Below are positions 52,656 to 61,185 of a DNA stretch of 64,000 bases, in pieces. This stretch comes from Ferrimonas balearica DSM 9799. GTDB taxonomy: Bacteria > Pseudomonadota > Gammaproteobacteria > Enterobacterales > Shewanellaceae. The stretch spans positions 2,441,139 to 2,505,138 of the forward strand of contig NC_014541.1 of the NCBI RefSeq assembly GCF_000148645.1, written 5' to 3'. The first letter of the stretch is position 1, and the number at the start of each line of letters is the position of its first letter. Made by a program: the position numbers and the translations under genes. The notes beneath the pieces were generated by a model that was not told the DNA's origin, ran no database searches, and saw nothing but the letters and a program-made list of their open reading frames with translations.

Positions 52656-53035
52656 CTGCCGCTGCCCTCGCCGCTGCGGAAGCTCTCTGCCATCAACTTC
52701 ATCGCCTGCTCATGGTCGCCATTCAGCGCGGCCTGATACTGTTGGTCCAACAGCACCTGCTGGTGGATCTCACCCGCCGCAGTGGGAAAATCCTGAATCA
52801 GAACGTTGATGTCCACTTCAGCAGCCGGCTCGCCGGTCGGCGGTGGGGTATTGGCGCTGCGATAATAGGCCAGACCCGGCCCCAACACTTCGCTGCTGCG
52901 GTGCACTTCCGTGCGTAACTCACCCCGGACTCCGGGCTCAAGTTGGGCTACTTGTGGCATCGGCATCTGCTGATATGCCACGACCAGTGCCGCCCCCAGG
53001 GCGGCCAGTGCAATCAGATTTCGACCCTTAACCAT
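52637..53035 (-). CDS. Hypothetical membrane-anchored protein
   Basis: Protein of 132 aa I do not recognise. It begins with a signal-anchor (NLIALAALGAALVVAYQQM), then Glu/Pro/Gln-rich soluble sequence with a predicted helix near the end (QQYQAALNGDHEQAMKLMAE). It overlaps the end of rrtA by 19 bases in convergent orientation. Codon use looks normal for this genome. Expression is unproven. Confidence 0.6.
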   Translation of the reverse strand: MVKGRNLIALAALGAALVVAYQQMPMPQVAQLEPGVRGELRTEVHRSSEVLGPGLAYYRSANTPPPTGEPAAEVDINVLIQDFPTAAGEIHQQVLLDQQYQAALNGDHEQAMKLMAESFRSGEGSGSYRTRW

Positions 53036-53097
53036 ACTCCCCTCCCCCCCAATTCACTCACGTCGGGGCTTTAGGTAAGTATGGTTCACTCAGGGCA

Positions 53098-55095
53098 TCA
53101 TGAGACCACGAGTTGCTCGCGCAGGGCGGTAATCTCGTCCCGCAGCGCCGCCGCTTTTTCAAACTCCAGATTGCGGGCGTGCTCGTACATGGTTTTTTCC
53201 AGCTCAGCGATGGACTTAGCCAGCTTGGCCGGATCCACCGGCTGGTAGGTCGGTTTGGTTTCCGCCACCTTGCGCTCACCGGGACGGCGCTTCCCACCCA
53301 CATCCATCACGTCGGTGATCTTCTTCACCAGCCCCTTCGGTACGATGCCATGCTCAGCGTTATACGCCTCCTGCTTGGCACGACGGCGCTGGGTTTCACC
53401 GATGGCACGCTCCATCGAGCCGGTGATGCGATCAGCGTAGAGAATCGCTTTACCGTTAACGTTACGGGCGGCACGGCCCATGGTCTGGATCAGGGAGCGG
53501 TCGGAGCGCAGGAAGCCCTCTTTGTCGGCATCGAGAATCGCCACCAGAGACACCTCCGGCATATCGAGCCCCTCCCGCAACAGGTTGATCCCCACCAGCA
53601 CGTCGAACTCGCCCAAGCGCAAATCACGGATGATCTCCATCCGCTCGACGGTGTCGACATCGGAGTGGAGGTAACGCACCCGGACGTCGTGGTCCTCCAG
53701 GTACTCGGTCAGGTCTTCCGCCATCCGTTTGGTCAGAGTGGTCACCAGTACCCGCTCATTCTTATCGGCACGAATGCGGATCTCAGACAGCAGGTCATCC
53801 ACCTGGGTGGCCACCGGGCGCACCTCAATTTCCGGATCGAGCAAACCGGTGGGACGCACCACCTGCTCCACCACATCGCCGGCGGACTTATCCAGCTCAT
53901 ACTTGGCCGGAGTCGCTGAGACAAACACGGTCTGCGGCGCAATCGCCTCAAACTCTTCAAACTTCAGGGGCCGGTTGTCCATGGCCGACGGCAGCCGGAA
54001 ACCGTACTCCACCAGCGTCTCTTTACGGCTGCGGTCGCCTTTGTACATGGCGCCCAGCTGCGGCACGGTAACGTGGGATTCATCGATGATCAGCAGGCCA
54101 TCGTCCGGCAGGTAATCCAGCAGGGTCGGCGGCGGCTCGCCCGGTGCGCGGCCGGACAGGTAGCGGGAGTAGTTCTCAATCCCGGAGCAGTAACCCAGCT
54201 CCAGCATCATCTCCACATCAAACTGAGTCCGCTCCTTGATGCGCTGCGCCTCAATCAGCTTGTTGTTGTCCAGCAGCTGTTGATGCCGGACTTTCAGCTC
54301 CGCCTTGATCTTATCAATGGCGCCGATAATGGTTTCCCGCGGCGTCACGTAGTGGGTTTTGGGGTACACGGTGTAACGCGCCACTTCGCGGCTCTGCGCC
54401 CCGGTCAGCGGGTCAAACAGGGTGATGCGTTCGATCTCTTCATCAAACAGTTCAATCCGCACCGCCTCCTTCTCCGAGTCCGCCGGGAAGATGTCGATCA
54501 CCTCGCCCCGCACCCGGAAGGTGCCGCGCTCAAACGCCATGTCGTTGCGACTGTACTGCAACTCCGCCAGTCGCTTGAGAATATCGCGCTGGTTCATGAT
54601 GTCGCCCTGGCGCAGATGCAGCAGCATCGCCATATACGCCTTGGGGTCGCCCAGACCATAGATGGCGGACACCGACGCCACCAACACCACATCGCGCCGC
54701 TCCATCAGTGCCTTGGTTGCGGACAGACGCATCTGCTCGATATGGGCGTTGATGGACGCGTCCTTCTCGATAAAGGTGTCGGTGGAGGGGACGTAGGCTT
54801 CCGGCTGGTAGTAGTCGTAGTAGGAGACGAAGTACTCCACCGAGTTCTCGGGGAAAAACTCCTTCATCTCGCCATAGAGCTGCGCCGCCAGGGTTTTGTT
54901 GTGGGCCAGGATGATGGTGGGTCGATTCAGTTCCGCCACCACATTGGCCATGGTGAAGGTTTTACCGGAACCGGTTACCCCCAGCAGGGTCTGGTGGGCC
55001 AGACCGGCGTCCAGTCCGTCCAGCAGCTTGGCGATGGCGCCGGGTTGATCGCCGGCAGGTTGAAACTGGGAATGCAGCTTAAAGGGTCGACTCAC
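53098..55095 (-). CDS. uvrB: Excinuclease ABC subunit B
   Basis: Helicase-like damage-verification subunit of nucleotide-excision repair. The 665-aa protein has Walker [19 protein letters not shown] near residue 39, the beta-hairpin region [20 protein letters not shown] ([15 protein letters not shown]), the helicase C-terminal domain with [19 protein letters not shown], and a C-terminal UVR motif for UvrC contact. Start is GTG at 55095 after GAGG, overlapping the MATE gene by 17 bases, so the two are probably co-transcribed. I see no LexA box in the overlap. Confidence 0.98.
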   Translation of the reverse strand: MSRPFKLHSQFQPAGDQPGAIAKLLDGLDAGLAHQTLLGVTGSGKTFTMANVVAELNRPTIILAHNKTLAAQLYGEMKEFFPENSVEYFVSYYDYYQPEAYVPSTDTFIEKDASINAHIEQMRLSATKALMERRDVVLVASVSAIYGLGDPKAYMAMLLHLRQGDIMNQRDILKRLAELQYSRNDMAFERGTFRVRGEVIDIFPADSEKEAVRIELFDEEIERITLFDPLTGAQSREVARYTVYPKTHYVTPRETIIGAIDKIKAELKVRHQQLLDNNKLIEAQRIKERTQFDVEMMLELGYCSGIENYSRYLSGRAPGEPPPTLLDYLPDDGLLIIDESHVTVPQLGAMYKGDRSRKETLVEYGFRLPSAMDNRPLKFEEFEAIAPQTVFVSATPAKYELDKSAGDVVEQVVRPTGLLDPEIEVRPVATQVDDLLSEIRIRADKNERVLVTTLTKRMAEDLTEYLEDHDVRVRYLHSDVDTVERMEIIRDLRLGEFDVLVGINLLREGLDMPEVSLVAILDADKEGFLRSDRSLIQTMGRAARNVNGKAILYADRITGSMERAIGETQRRRAKQEAYNAEHGIVPKGLVKKITDVMDVGGKRRPGERKVAETKPTYQPVDPAKLAKSIAELEKTMYEHARNLEFEKAAALRDEITALREQLVVS

Positions 55096-56455
55096 GGACA
55101 GCCTCGGCAGAATTATCGCGGTTACAGCACAGGTGATACCAAACCCAGCGCCACGCGATCAGGCCAGTGATGACATTCGCCACCGCCGCGCCCACGAAAA
55201 CGCCGGTCAATCCCGCGAGTTTACCACCGATGTACGCCAACGGCAGGTACATCACAAACAACCGCACCACCGACAAGCCGAGCGCCGACATCGGACGATG
55301 CAACGCATTAAAGCTGGAGTTGGACAGGATGATCACGCCCTGCGCCCCATAAGAGAGCGGCATAATGCTGACCAGCAGCGCAATGGTGGCGGCCACCTGC
55401 GCATCCTGCCCGAACGCCTGGCCGATCCAGTTGGCACTGACCAGCAGCACCAGATAGACCACGCCCTGGAACAGCAGGACAAACTTAATCACCTTGCTGT
55501 AGAGCAGTCGCACCCGGTCCATATGACCGGCAGCAGCATTTTGGCTAATCAAAGGCGGCAGGCTCATCGACAGGGTCAGCACCACCAGCGTGGTCAGGGA
55601 CTCCAGTCGGGTACCCACCCCGAAGGCCGCCACAGCTGCTTCACCGTACCCGGCCATCAGCGCAGTCATCAGCCCCATGGCCAGCGGCGTGAGCATATTG
55701 GAACCGGCGGCCGGTAACGCGATGGCCAGAATCTCACGGTAGCCCTGCAGCCGTTCCGGCCACTCCCGGAACCAGCCCACCGCCCGCATCCGAAACACCA
55801 GCATGTAGACAATCACCGCGCTGGACACCAGGTTGGCACAGACGGTTGCCAGCGCCGCCCCTTTCAGCCCCAGCGCCGGCACCGGCCCCCAGCCAAAGAT
55901 AAACAACGGGTCCAGCGCCGCATTCACAAAGGCGCTGCCTGCCATCACCAGGCTGGGCAGGCGGGTATTGCCATTGGCGCGCATCACCGCGTTGCCAATC
56001 ATCGGGAAGGTGATAAACATCACCCCAAGCAACCAGACGCTCATAAACTCGTTGATCAGCGTCAGCGAGTCGCCCTCTGCCCCAAGCGCCCGAAACAGCC
56101 AATCGTGGCCCAGCCATACCGGCAACGCCAGAAACAGCATCAGAGCAGCAGACAGCGCCAACGCCGAGCCGCCCAGCGCCCGCGCCCTCTCCTGCTTGCC
56201 CTTTCCCTGCGCCGTGGCCACCGCGGCACTGGTGCCGATACCAAGACCAATCACCACACTGAACAGGGTAAAGGTCACGGGGAAGGTGAAAGAGAAGGCC
56301 GCCAACTCCTTGGTGCCCAGCAAGCTGACGAAGTACGCGTCGACAAAGTTGAAAGTCATCAACAGCACCATGGCCATCAGCAAGGGCCAGGTCATACGAC
56401 GCAGATGGGCAATAACATCGCCCTCAGTCAACTGATGGACTTGGATTCGGGACAC
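55079..56455 (-). CDS. MATE family efflux transporter
   Basis: Inner-membrane multidrug/toxin exporter of the MATE family, 458 aa from GTG at 56455, with twelve hydrophobic segments. Segments such as [40 protein letters not shown] and [18 protein letters not shown] match the NorM/DinF-type core. GGAG lies before the GTG, and the in-frame extension upstream is unlikely. It is upstream of uvrB and overlaps it, but a functional link is not implied. Confidence 0.92.
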   Translation of the reverse strand: MSRIQVHQLTEGDVIAHLRRMTWPLLMAMVLLMTFNFVDAYFVSLLGTKELAAFSFTFPVTFTLFSVVIGLGIGTSAAVATAQGKGKQERARALGGSALALSAALMLFLALPVWLGHDWLFRALGAEGDSLTLINEFMSVWLLGVMFITFPMIGNAVMRANGNTRLPSLVMAGSAFVNAALDPLFIFGWGPVPALGLKGAALATVCANLVSSAVIVYMLVFRMRAVGWFREWPERLQGYREILAIALPAAGSNMLTPLAMGLMTALMAGYGEAAVAAFGVGTRLESLTTLVVLTLSMSLPPLISQNAAAGHMDRVRLLYSKVIKFVLLFQGVVYLVLLVSANWIGQAFGQDAQVAATIALLVSIMPLSYGAQGVIILSNSSFNALHRPMSALGLSVVRLFVMYLPLAYIGGKLAGLTGVFVGAAVANVITGLIAWRWVWYHLCCNRDNSAEAVRESTL

Positions 56456-56700
56456 GGATTCTCCGGCAGCAGGAATGTAAACGCGGGTGATTGGATAACA
56501 ACCAAAACTAATACACAACCCTGGCTTCACAAAAAGTCGTAAAATTACAGAGTGGGGAACGGGCTACAGCCCTTGCAAAGAAAATGCGCTAAGTGTCTGT
56601 TTATTAAGCAAGGACAGATTATGCACAATCTCTGCTCACATCGCTGAAAACCTTGATTTGACGGGGCCTGACACCTTCATTCACGACTTCATTAACACAG

Positions 56701-56723
56701 TTATCCACAAAATCAGTGGATAA
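56701..56723. promoter_or_regulatory. Inverted pair of DnaA boxes
   Basis: TTATCCACA (56701-56709) is a perfect consensus DnaA box and AGTGGATAA (56715-56723) is an inverted 8/9 copy. The two form an 8-bp perfect inverted repeat TTATCCAC/GTGGATAA with a 7-base spacer. Confidence 0.6.
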
Positions 56724-56957
56724 CACCGATAAAGCCAGAGCCGATCTGGCTTGGCAAAAGTCAACCCCTTTTTCTCATCCGACCTGAGACAACAAGAAAA
56801 CGAACGTCATTCGTAAGCCACTGACTGTCCCGAGTTTATTGCAGCGCGCCAAACCCCGAGCCGGTGACAAAATCGCTGCAAATCGCTGAGGAATTAGGCC
56901 CATTGTGCATAGGGTAGCCAAACGCACCTGGCTGGCGGCAATTTTTAGGAACGGCTG

Positions 56958-56986
56958 TTGACTCCCTATGGTGGGGTCATTAATAT
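56958..56986 (+). promoter_or_regulatory. Promoter of the tRNA-Asn array
   Basis: TTGACT (56958-56963) and TAATAT (56981-56986) with a 17-base spacer and a GC-rich discriminator (GCGCTCCG), 27 bases before the first tRNA. Confidence 0.8.
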
Positions 56987-57012
56987 GCGCTCCGTCTTCG
57001 AGACGATGATGT

Positions 57013-57088
57013 TCCCCCTTAGTTCAGTCGGTAGAACGGCGGACTGTTAATCCGTATGTCGCTGGTTCAAGTCCAGCAGGGGGAGCCA
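57013..57088 (+). tRNA. tRNA-Asn (anticodon GTT), copy 1
   Basis: A 76-nt gene with encoded CCA; acceptor TCCCCCT/AGGGGGA, anticodon GTT in ACTGTTAAT. Confidence 0.98.
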
Positions 57089-57127
57089 CTTTCCTGAGGC
57101 GTCAGACAAAACACGCAGACAATCTGT

Positions 57128-57203
57128 TCCCCCTTAGTTCAGTCGGTAGAACGGCGGACTGTTAATCCGTATGTCGCTGGTTCAAGTCCAGCAGGGGGAG
57201 CCA
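57128..57203 (+). tRNA. tRNA-Asn (anticodon GTT), copy 2
   Basis: Identical to copy 1; the 39-base spacer is almost repeated in the next interval. Confidence 0.98.
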
Positions 57204-57243
57204 CGTTTCCTGAGGCGTCAGACAAAACACGCAGACAACCTGT

Positions 57244-57319
57244 TCCCCCTTAGTTCAGTCGGTAGAACGGCGGACTGTTAATCCGTATGTCGCTGGTTCA
57301 AGTCCAGCAGGGGGAGCCA
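57244..57319 (+). tRNA. tRNA-Asn (anticodon GTT), copy 3
   Basis: Identical to copy 1; followed by a terminator after 6 bases. Confidence 0.98.
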
Positions 57320-57325
57320 CCTTCG

Positions 57326-57352
57326 AAAAGCCTCGCATCAGCGGGGCTTTTT
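57326..57352 (+). terminator. Terminator of the tRNA-Asn array
   Basis: A 10-bp stem AAAGCCTCGC/GCGGGGCTTT (one G-T pair) with loop ATCA and a T-run. Confidence 0.9.
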
Positions 57353-57359
57353 CGTCTCT

Positions 57360-57407
57360 GTCGGTAGAACGGCGGACTGGCTCTGTCAGAATCAGCGTAT
57401 GTCGCTG
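57360..57407 (+). pseudogene. Broken tRNA-Asn fragment
   Basis: Bases 57360-57379 equal tRNA-Asn positions 15-34, from the D-loop to the first anticodon base. The next 16 bases are foreign, then 57396-57407 equal tRNA positions 41-52. The 5' acceptor half and the T-arm/3' end are missing. It is the remains of a fourth tRNA-Asn, joined to a repeated element. Confidence 0.8.
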
Positions 57408-57463
57408 CCGCAACGTAGCGTGGGCCTTGGCCCACGGGTACTCGAAAGTCCATCGACACCAAC
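57380..57463 (+). repeat. Palindromic repeat element, copy A
   Basis: About 84 bases repeated at 57518-57601 with roughly seven mismatches. The core CGTGGGCCTTGGCCCACG (57419-57436) is a perfect inverted repeat. The left part includes the tRNA-Asn-like CGTATGTCGCTG. Confidence 0.8.
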
Positions 57464-57517
57464 GACCCCTGCCCTTTGAAACATCCCCGCACGAGAAACT
57501 TTCGATGCAACAGTCTC

Positions 57518-57601
57518 GCTCTGTCAGAATCAGCGTATGTCGCTGCCCCAACGTAGCGTGGGCCTTGGCCCACGGATACTCGACATGCCATCGACGCCAT
57601 C
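57518..57601 (+). repeat. Palindromic repeat element, copy B
   Basis: Second copy of the same element, 138 bases downstream of the first, again with the perfect CGTGGGCCTTGGCCCACG core (57557-57574) and the CGTATGTCGCTG piece, but without the tRNA 5' half before it. Confidence 0.8.
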
Positions 57602-58014
57602 TCACCGGGGTGGGAAGTGCCACCTGTCCGCTGACCTAAGCCCCCTCCCCTGCGCCACGGCATCGCGCTTTCGCTCCGGCCGTCACCCTCCACGCGCCTT
57701 ACGGCGGCGCTGCGCCAAATCCACTCCCCGTCGTTTTGTTCACCGCAGAGCCGCTGACATTGACGGAAACCCCGATGCCCACAGCGTTATCGTGTCATTG
57801 CAGAAACCGCGGTTATCCCACATCAGGTGCCTCTACTGACTCTACCCCCTTGCGAGTGTAACGGTGACGATCTAGGATCGGCCCTTGGCGCAGGGATCGC
57901 AGCGAAACGCTCAGGTGGTATACACTCAAAAGCGCCAGATAATCCGCCGGTTAGCGGATGAACACTTACGCTGTATCTGGGTAGGGCAATAAACGATAAG
58001 GAGATCGTTGTCTT
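57602..58014. other. Intergenic region before the CsrD-like gene
   Basis: About 410 bases without a convincing gene. The last part carries an extended -10 TGGTATACA (57916-57924) and an AAGGAG (58000-58005 region) before the csrD-like start. The first part, 57640-57760, is GC-rich and structured, with no recognisable family. Confidence 0.45.
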
Positions 58015-59907
58015 ATGTTGGGGACTCGCACCACCATCATCAGCCTGGCAAGCTTGTATCTGGCCGCCGCGGCCACATTCGCCCTGCTAAGCAGTCAACA
58101 GATCCACTCGGCCATCAGCGCCGACCATGCCACCATGAGCGATACGCTCAACCGGGCGGTCGCCAACGGCGAACCGAGCAACCAACTGTTCGATACGCTG
58201 AAACAACAGGTGCCACTGCGGTACGGGTTTGTGCGAAACCGGGCGGACGCCACTCAGGCGGTGTATGGCCAGTATCAGGAGCCCACGCACCCATTGGCCC
58301 CGCTGTTGACGCTCTACCCCAATGAACTGGTCGCAGAAACCCGCTATCAGGACTGGGACTACCGGGTACAACTGGATGGCAATCATTACCTGAAAGCCGC
58401 CGAGCCCGCCTTGTTCCAACCCCTGATCATTATCAGTGTGGTCTTTGTCATCACCCTGATGCTGGTGATTTGGCGCTCCGTAGCAACCGGCCGCAAATTG
58501 CGCACTCTGCGCAGTGCCATCGAACGCTTGCCCACCTTTGAATTTCCCAGCCAACTGGACCGCATTTCCGGCCGCCTTGGCCCTTTAGTCCGGGCCCTGA
58601 AAACCAGTGCGACCGAATTGAAGCAGCAGGTGGCCAAAGCCCAGCGCAGCCACGACTTACAGCACCCCGTGCTGGACCCGGTCACCGGGCTGAAAACCCG
58701 CGCGCTGTTTAACGAAGAGATGGAACGCCCCAGCGGCGTCGATGCCCTGGCCGGCCATCTGATTCTGCTGCGGGCAGGCGCCCTAGCCGAGCTAAACGAG
58801 CGACTGGGCCACAGCGGTGGTGATCGCTACCTGGCCGAGGTCGCGGTACTGCTCAAGCAATCCACCCTTCAATACCACAGCAGCGAGGTCTACCGCTATG
58901 GCGCAACCGACTTCCTGATGAAGCTGCCACGGCTCGATTCCGATGGCTGCAAAAACCTGATGAAGACCCTGACGCTGCAACTGGCTGACCTGGCCAAGCA
59001 CCAGGAGGTGGACAATGCCGGTGCGGTCGGCGCCATCGCCTATCAACAGGGTGACCGTATCAGTCGCCTGCTGACCAACCTCGATACCGCCGTCAGCATG
59101 GCGGAATCCCAGGGCGCCCACGAGCACTACCTGATGGAGAGTTCACTGGCGGATCTGGGACTGGACTCCGAGCGCTGGCAGGGGGTGATTGAGGACGTGA
59201 TTGAGCACGGCCGCCTGCACTTTATCCATCAGAAGATCCGCCCTACCCGGGAAGAGGATCGCCTCTACACCGAGATGCTGGTGCGTTTCCAGAATACCGA
59301 TGACCACCCGCTTCCCACCGAACCCACCTTCGGCATGGCCGCCCGTTATGGTCTGGCGGTGGAACTGGATAAGTTGGTGATCACCCGCCTGCTGCGCGAG
59401 CTGGACTACGAGCAGAACAGCAAAGAAACCTACGGCATCAACCTGGCCAATCACTCTTTCAGTGATCCCAGCTTTATGTCCTGGCTGGAGCATCGCCTGC
59501 AGGATCAGCCCCAACTGGCCAACCGTCTGGTGTTTGAGATCAGCGAACGCAGCATTCAACACAACGCCACCCAGGCCACCCACTGCATCGAACGCCTGCA
59601 CCGACTGGGCGCGCGTATCTGCATCGATCACTTCGGCACCGCCCTGACCTCATTCCGCTTCTTCCAGATGCTGAAGCCGGACTACATCAAGCTGGAACCG
59701 GAGTTAACCCGGGACATTGAGAAGAACGCCAACAATCGTTTCTTTATCAAGATGCTGCTGGATATCGCCGTCCGCCTTGAGGTAAAGGTCATTGCCACCC
59801 ACGTTGAACGGTCCGACGAAAAGGTGGCGCTGGAGGAGTTGCGGGTGCATGGCTTGCAGGGCCACCACATCGCCCTGCCCAAACCGCTGCATCATATCCG
59901 CGCGTAA
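58015..59907 (+). CDS. csrD: CsrD/MshH-like membrane protein with degenerate GGDEF-EAL domains
   Basis: Probable CsrD-type regulator, which in E. coli targets CsrB/CsrC RNAs for RNase E decay and does not turn over c-di-GMP. The 630-aa protein has a transmembrane helix at about 8-27, a periplasmic part, a second helix near 136-155, then GGDEF and EAL domains. Both are broken: GGDEF is GATDF (about 296-300), EAL is EML (about 420), DDFGTG is DHFGTA, and AEGVE is ATHVE. This matches CsrD, where GGDEF and EAL are also altered. The gene name is inferred from architecture and degeneracy. It is followed by a GC hairpin and the rsx operon. Confidence 0.78.
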   Translation: MLGTRTTIISLASLYLAAAATFALLSSQQIHSAISADHATMSDTLNRAVANGEPSNQLFDTLKQQVPLRYGFVRNRADATQAVYGQYQEPTHPLAPLLTLYPNELVAETRYQDWDYRVQLDGNHYLKAAEPALFQPLIIISVVFVITLMLVIWRSVATGRKLRTLRSAIERLPTFEFPSQLDRISGRLGPLVRALKTSATELKQQVAKAQRSHDLQHPVLDPVTGLKTRALFNEEMERPSGVDALAGHLILLRAGALAELNERLGHSGGDRYLAEVAVLLKQSTLQYHSSEVYRYGATDFLMKLPRLDSDGCKNLMKTLTLQLADLAKHQEVDNAGAVGAIAYQQGDRISRLLTNLDTAVSMAESQGAHEHYLMESSLADLGLDSERWQGVIEDVIEHGRLHFIHQKIRPTREEDRLYTEMLVRFQNTDDHPLPTEPTFGMAARYGLAVELDKLVITRLLRELDYEQNSKETYGINLANHSFSDPSFMSWLEHRLQDQPQLANRLVFEISERSIQHNATQATHCIERLHRLGARICIDHFGTALTSFRFFQMLKPDYIKLEPELTRDIEKNANNRFFIKMLLDIAVRLEVKVIATHVERSDEKVALEELRVHGLQGHHIALPKPLHHIRA

Positions 59908-59913
59908 ACCGGC

Positions 59914-59932
59914 CCCCGGCAACACGCCGGGG
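59914..59932 (+). terminator. GC-rich hairpin after the csrD-like gene
   Basis: CCCCGGC/GCCGGGG with a 5-base loop, 6 bases after the stop; no good T-run, so read-through toward rsxA is possible. Confidence 0.5.
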
Positions 59933-60038
59933 CGCCCATTCTCTGAGCAATAGCGCAGTAACCCTGCTTGCTGTCAGTTGTTTCGATGGCCGTATTTACC
60001 GATAATGTCGGACTACTTTTCAACGCGACCGCATTGTC

Positions 60039-60617
60039 ATGACCGAATACCTGTTGTTGCTGGTTGGCACCGTACTGGTCAACAACTTCGTGCTGGTGAA
60101 GTTTCTCGGCCTGTGTCCTTTTATGGGGGTCTCCAGCAAATTGGAGTCCGCCATTGGCATGTCGATGGCTACCGCCTTCGTTCTGACCCTGGCCTCCACC
60201 TGCAGCTACCTGGTTCACCAGTACCTGCTGGTACCGCTGGAGTTGACCTATCTCCGAACCCTCAGCTTTATTCTGGTGATCGCTGTAGTGGTGCAGTTCA
60301 CCGAGATGGTGGTGCGCAAAACCAGCGCCTCACTGCATCGGGTACTGGGCATCTACCTCCCCCTGATCACCACCAACTGTGCGGTACTGGGCGTGGCGCT
60401 GCTTAACATCAATGAGCAGCACGACTTTATCAGCTCCGTGCTTTATGGCTTTGGCGCCGCTGCCGGCTTTGCCCTGGTGCTGATTTTGTTCTCCGCCATG
60501 CGGGAACGCCTCGCCGCCGCCGATGTGCCCGTGCCATTCAAAGGGGCATCCATCGCCATGATCACCGCAGGTCTGATGTCGCTGGCCTTTATGGGCTTTA
60601 CCGGACTGGTTAAGTAA
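60039..60617 (+). CDS. rsxA: Electron transport complex subunit RsxA/RnfA
   Basis: Inner-membrane subunit of the Rnf/Rsx complex that couples electron transfer between NADH and a low-potential acceptor to ion flow; in E. coli Rsx also reduces SoxR. The 192-aa protein has six transmembrane segments with [18 protein letters not shown] near the N-terminus and [14 protein letters not shown] later, matching E. coli RsxA (193 aa). First gene of the rsx operon, 3 bases before rsxB. Confidence 0.97.
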   Translation: MTEYLLLLVGTVLVNNFVLVKFLGLCPFMGVSSKLESAIGMSMATAFVLTLASTCSYLVHQYLLVPLELTYLRTLSFILVIAVVVQFTEMVVRKTSASLHRVLGIYLPLITTNCAVLGVALLNINEQHDFISSVLYGFGAAAGFALVLILFSAMRERLAAADVPVPFKGASIAMITAGLMSLAFMGFTGLVK

Positions 60618-60620
60618 TCG

Positions 60621-61175
60621 ATGAGCAGTATTGTTTTTGCCATTTTGGCCCTGGCGGGCCTGGCGCTGATATTCGGCGTTTTGCTGGGTTATGCCGCCAT
60701 CCGCTTCAAGGTCGAAGGCGACCCTATGGTCGAACAGATCGAACAGGCATTGCCGCAAACCCAGTGTGGCCAGTGTGGCTTCCCCGGTTGCCGCCCCTAC
60801 GCTGAGGCCATCGCCAAAGGCGAAGCCCCCATCAACCGGTGTCCGCCCGGTGGCGAAGCGACGGTACAGAAGCTGGCCGATATGCTCGGCGTAGAGCCTG
60901 AGCCGCTGGATGCCGACGCCGACAGCCGCCCCAAGGTGGCCTATATCCGCGAAGCCGAGTGCATCGGCTGTACCAAGTGCATCCAGGCCTGCCCGGTTGA
61001 TGCCATCATCGGCACCGGCAAACAGATGCATACGGTACTGGCTGACCAGTGCACCGGATGTGACCTGTGTGTGGAACCGTGCCCGGTGGACTGCATCGAG
61101 ATGCGTCCCATCGCCACCACCACACAGAACTGGAAATGGGATCTCGAAAGCATCCCGGTCCGTATGGTGCAGTAA
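60621..61175 (+). CDS. rsxB: Electron transport complex ferredoxin subunit RsxB/RnfB
   Basis: Iron-sulfur subunit of 184 aa. After an N-terminal membrane segment comes a Cys cluster [16 protein letters not shown] (residues 49-64), then two [4Fe-4S] ferredoxin motifs [12 protein letters not shown] and [12 protein letters not shown]. It passes electrons from RsxC toward the membrane subunits. AAGGAG for rsxC lies right after the stop. Confidence 0.97.
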   Translation: MSSIVFAILALAGLALIFGVLLGYAAIRFKVEGDPMVEQIEQALPQTQCGQCGFPGCRPYAEAIAKGEAPINRCPPGGEATVQKLADMLGVEPEPLDADADSRPKVAYIREAECIGCTKCIQACPVDAIIGTGKQMHTVLADQCTGCDLCVEPCPVDCIEMRPIATTTQNWKWDLESIPVRMVQ

Positions 61176-61185
61176 GGAGCGGTCA

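Larger units (their letters stand above)
56456..57012. other. Intergenic region with DnaA-type boxes upstream of the tRNA-Asn array
   Basis: A 557-base AT-richer region without a gene. It holds the MATE promoter side, an inverted pair of DnaA-like boxes (56701-56723), a hairpin AAGCCAGA/TCTGGCTT (56732-56752) and the tRNA promoter (56958-56986). Confidence 0.55.

Noticed and set aside
55079..56600. LexA box upstream of uvrB or the MATE gene
   Set aside because: No CTGT-N8-ACAG sequence was found; a CTGTAATTTTACG near 56550 lacks the second half-site.
57255..57693. Two overlapping minus-strand frames over the tRNA-Asn array and the repeats
   Set aside because: They cross tRNA genes, a terminator and the repeat copies. 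The duplicated peptide in each is only a translation of the repeated DNA.
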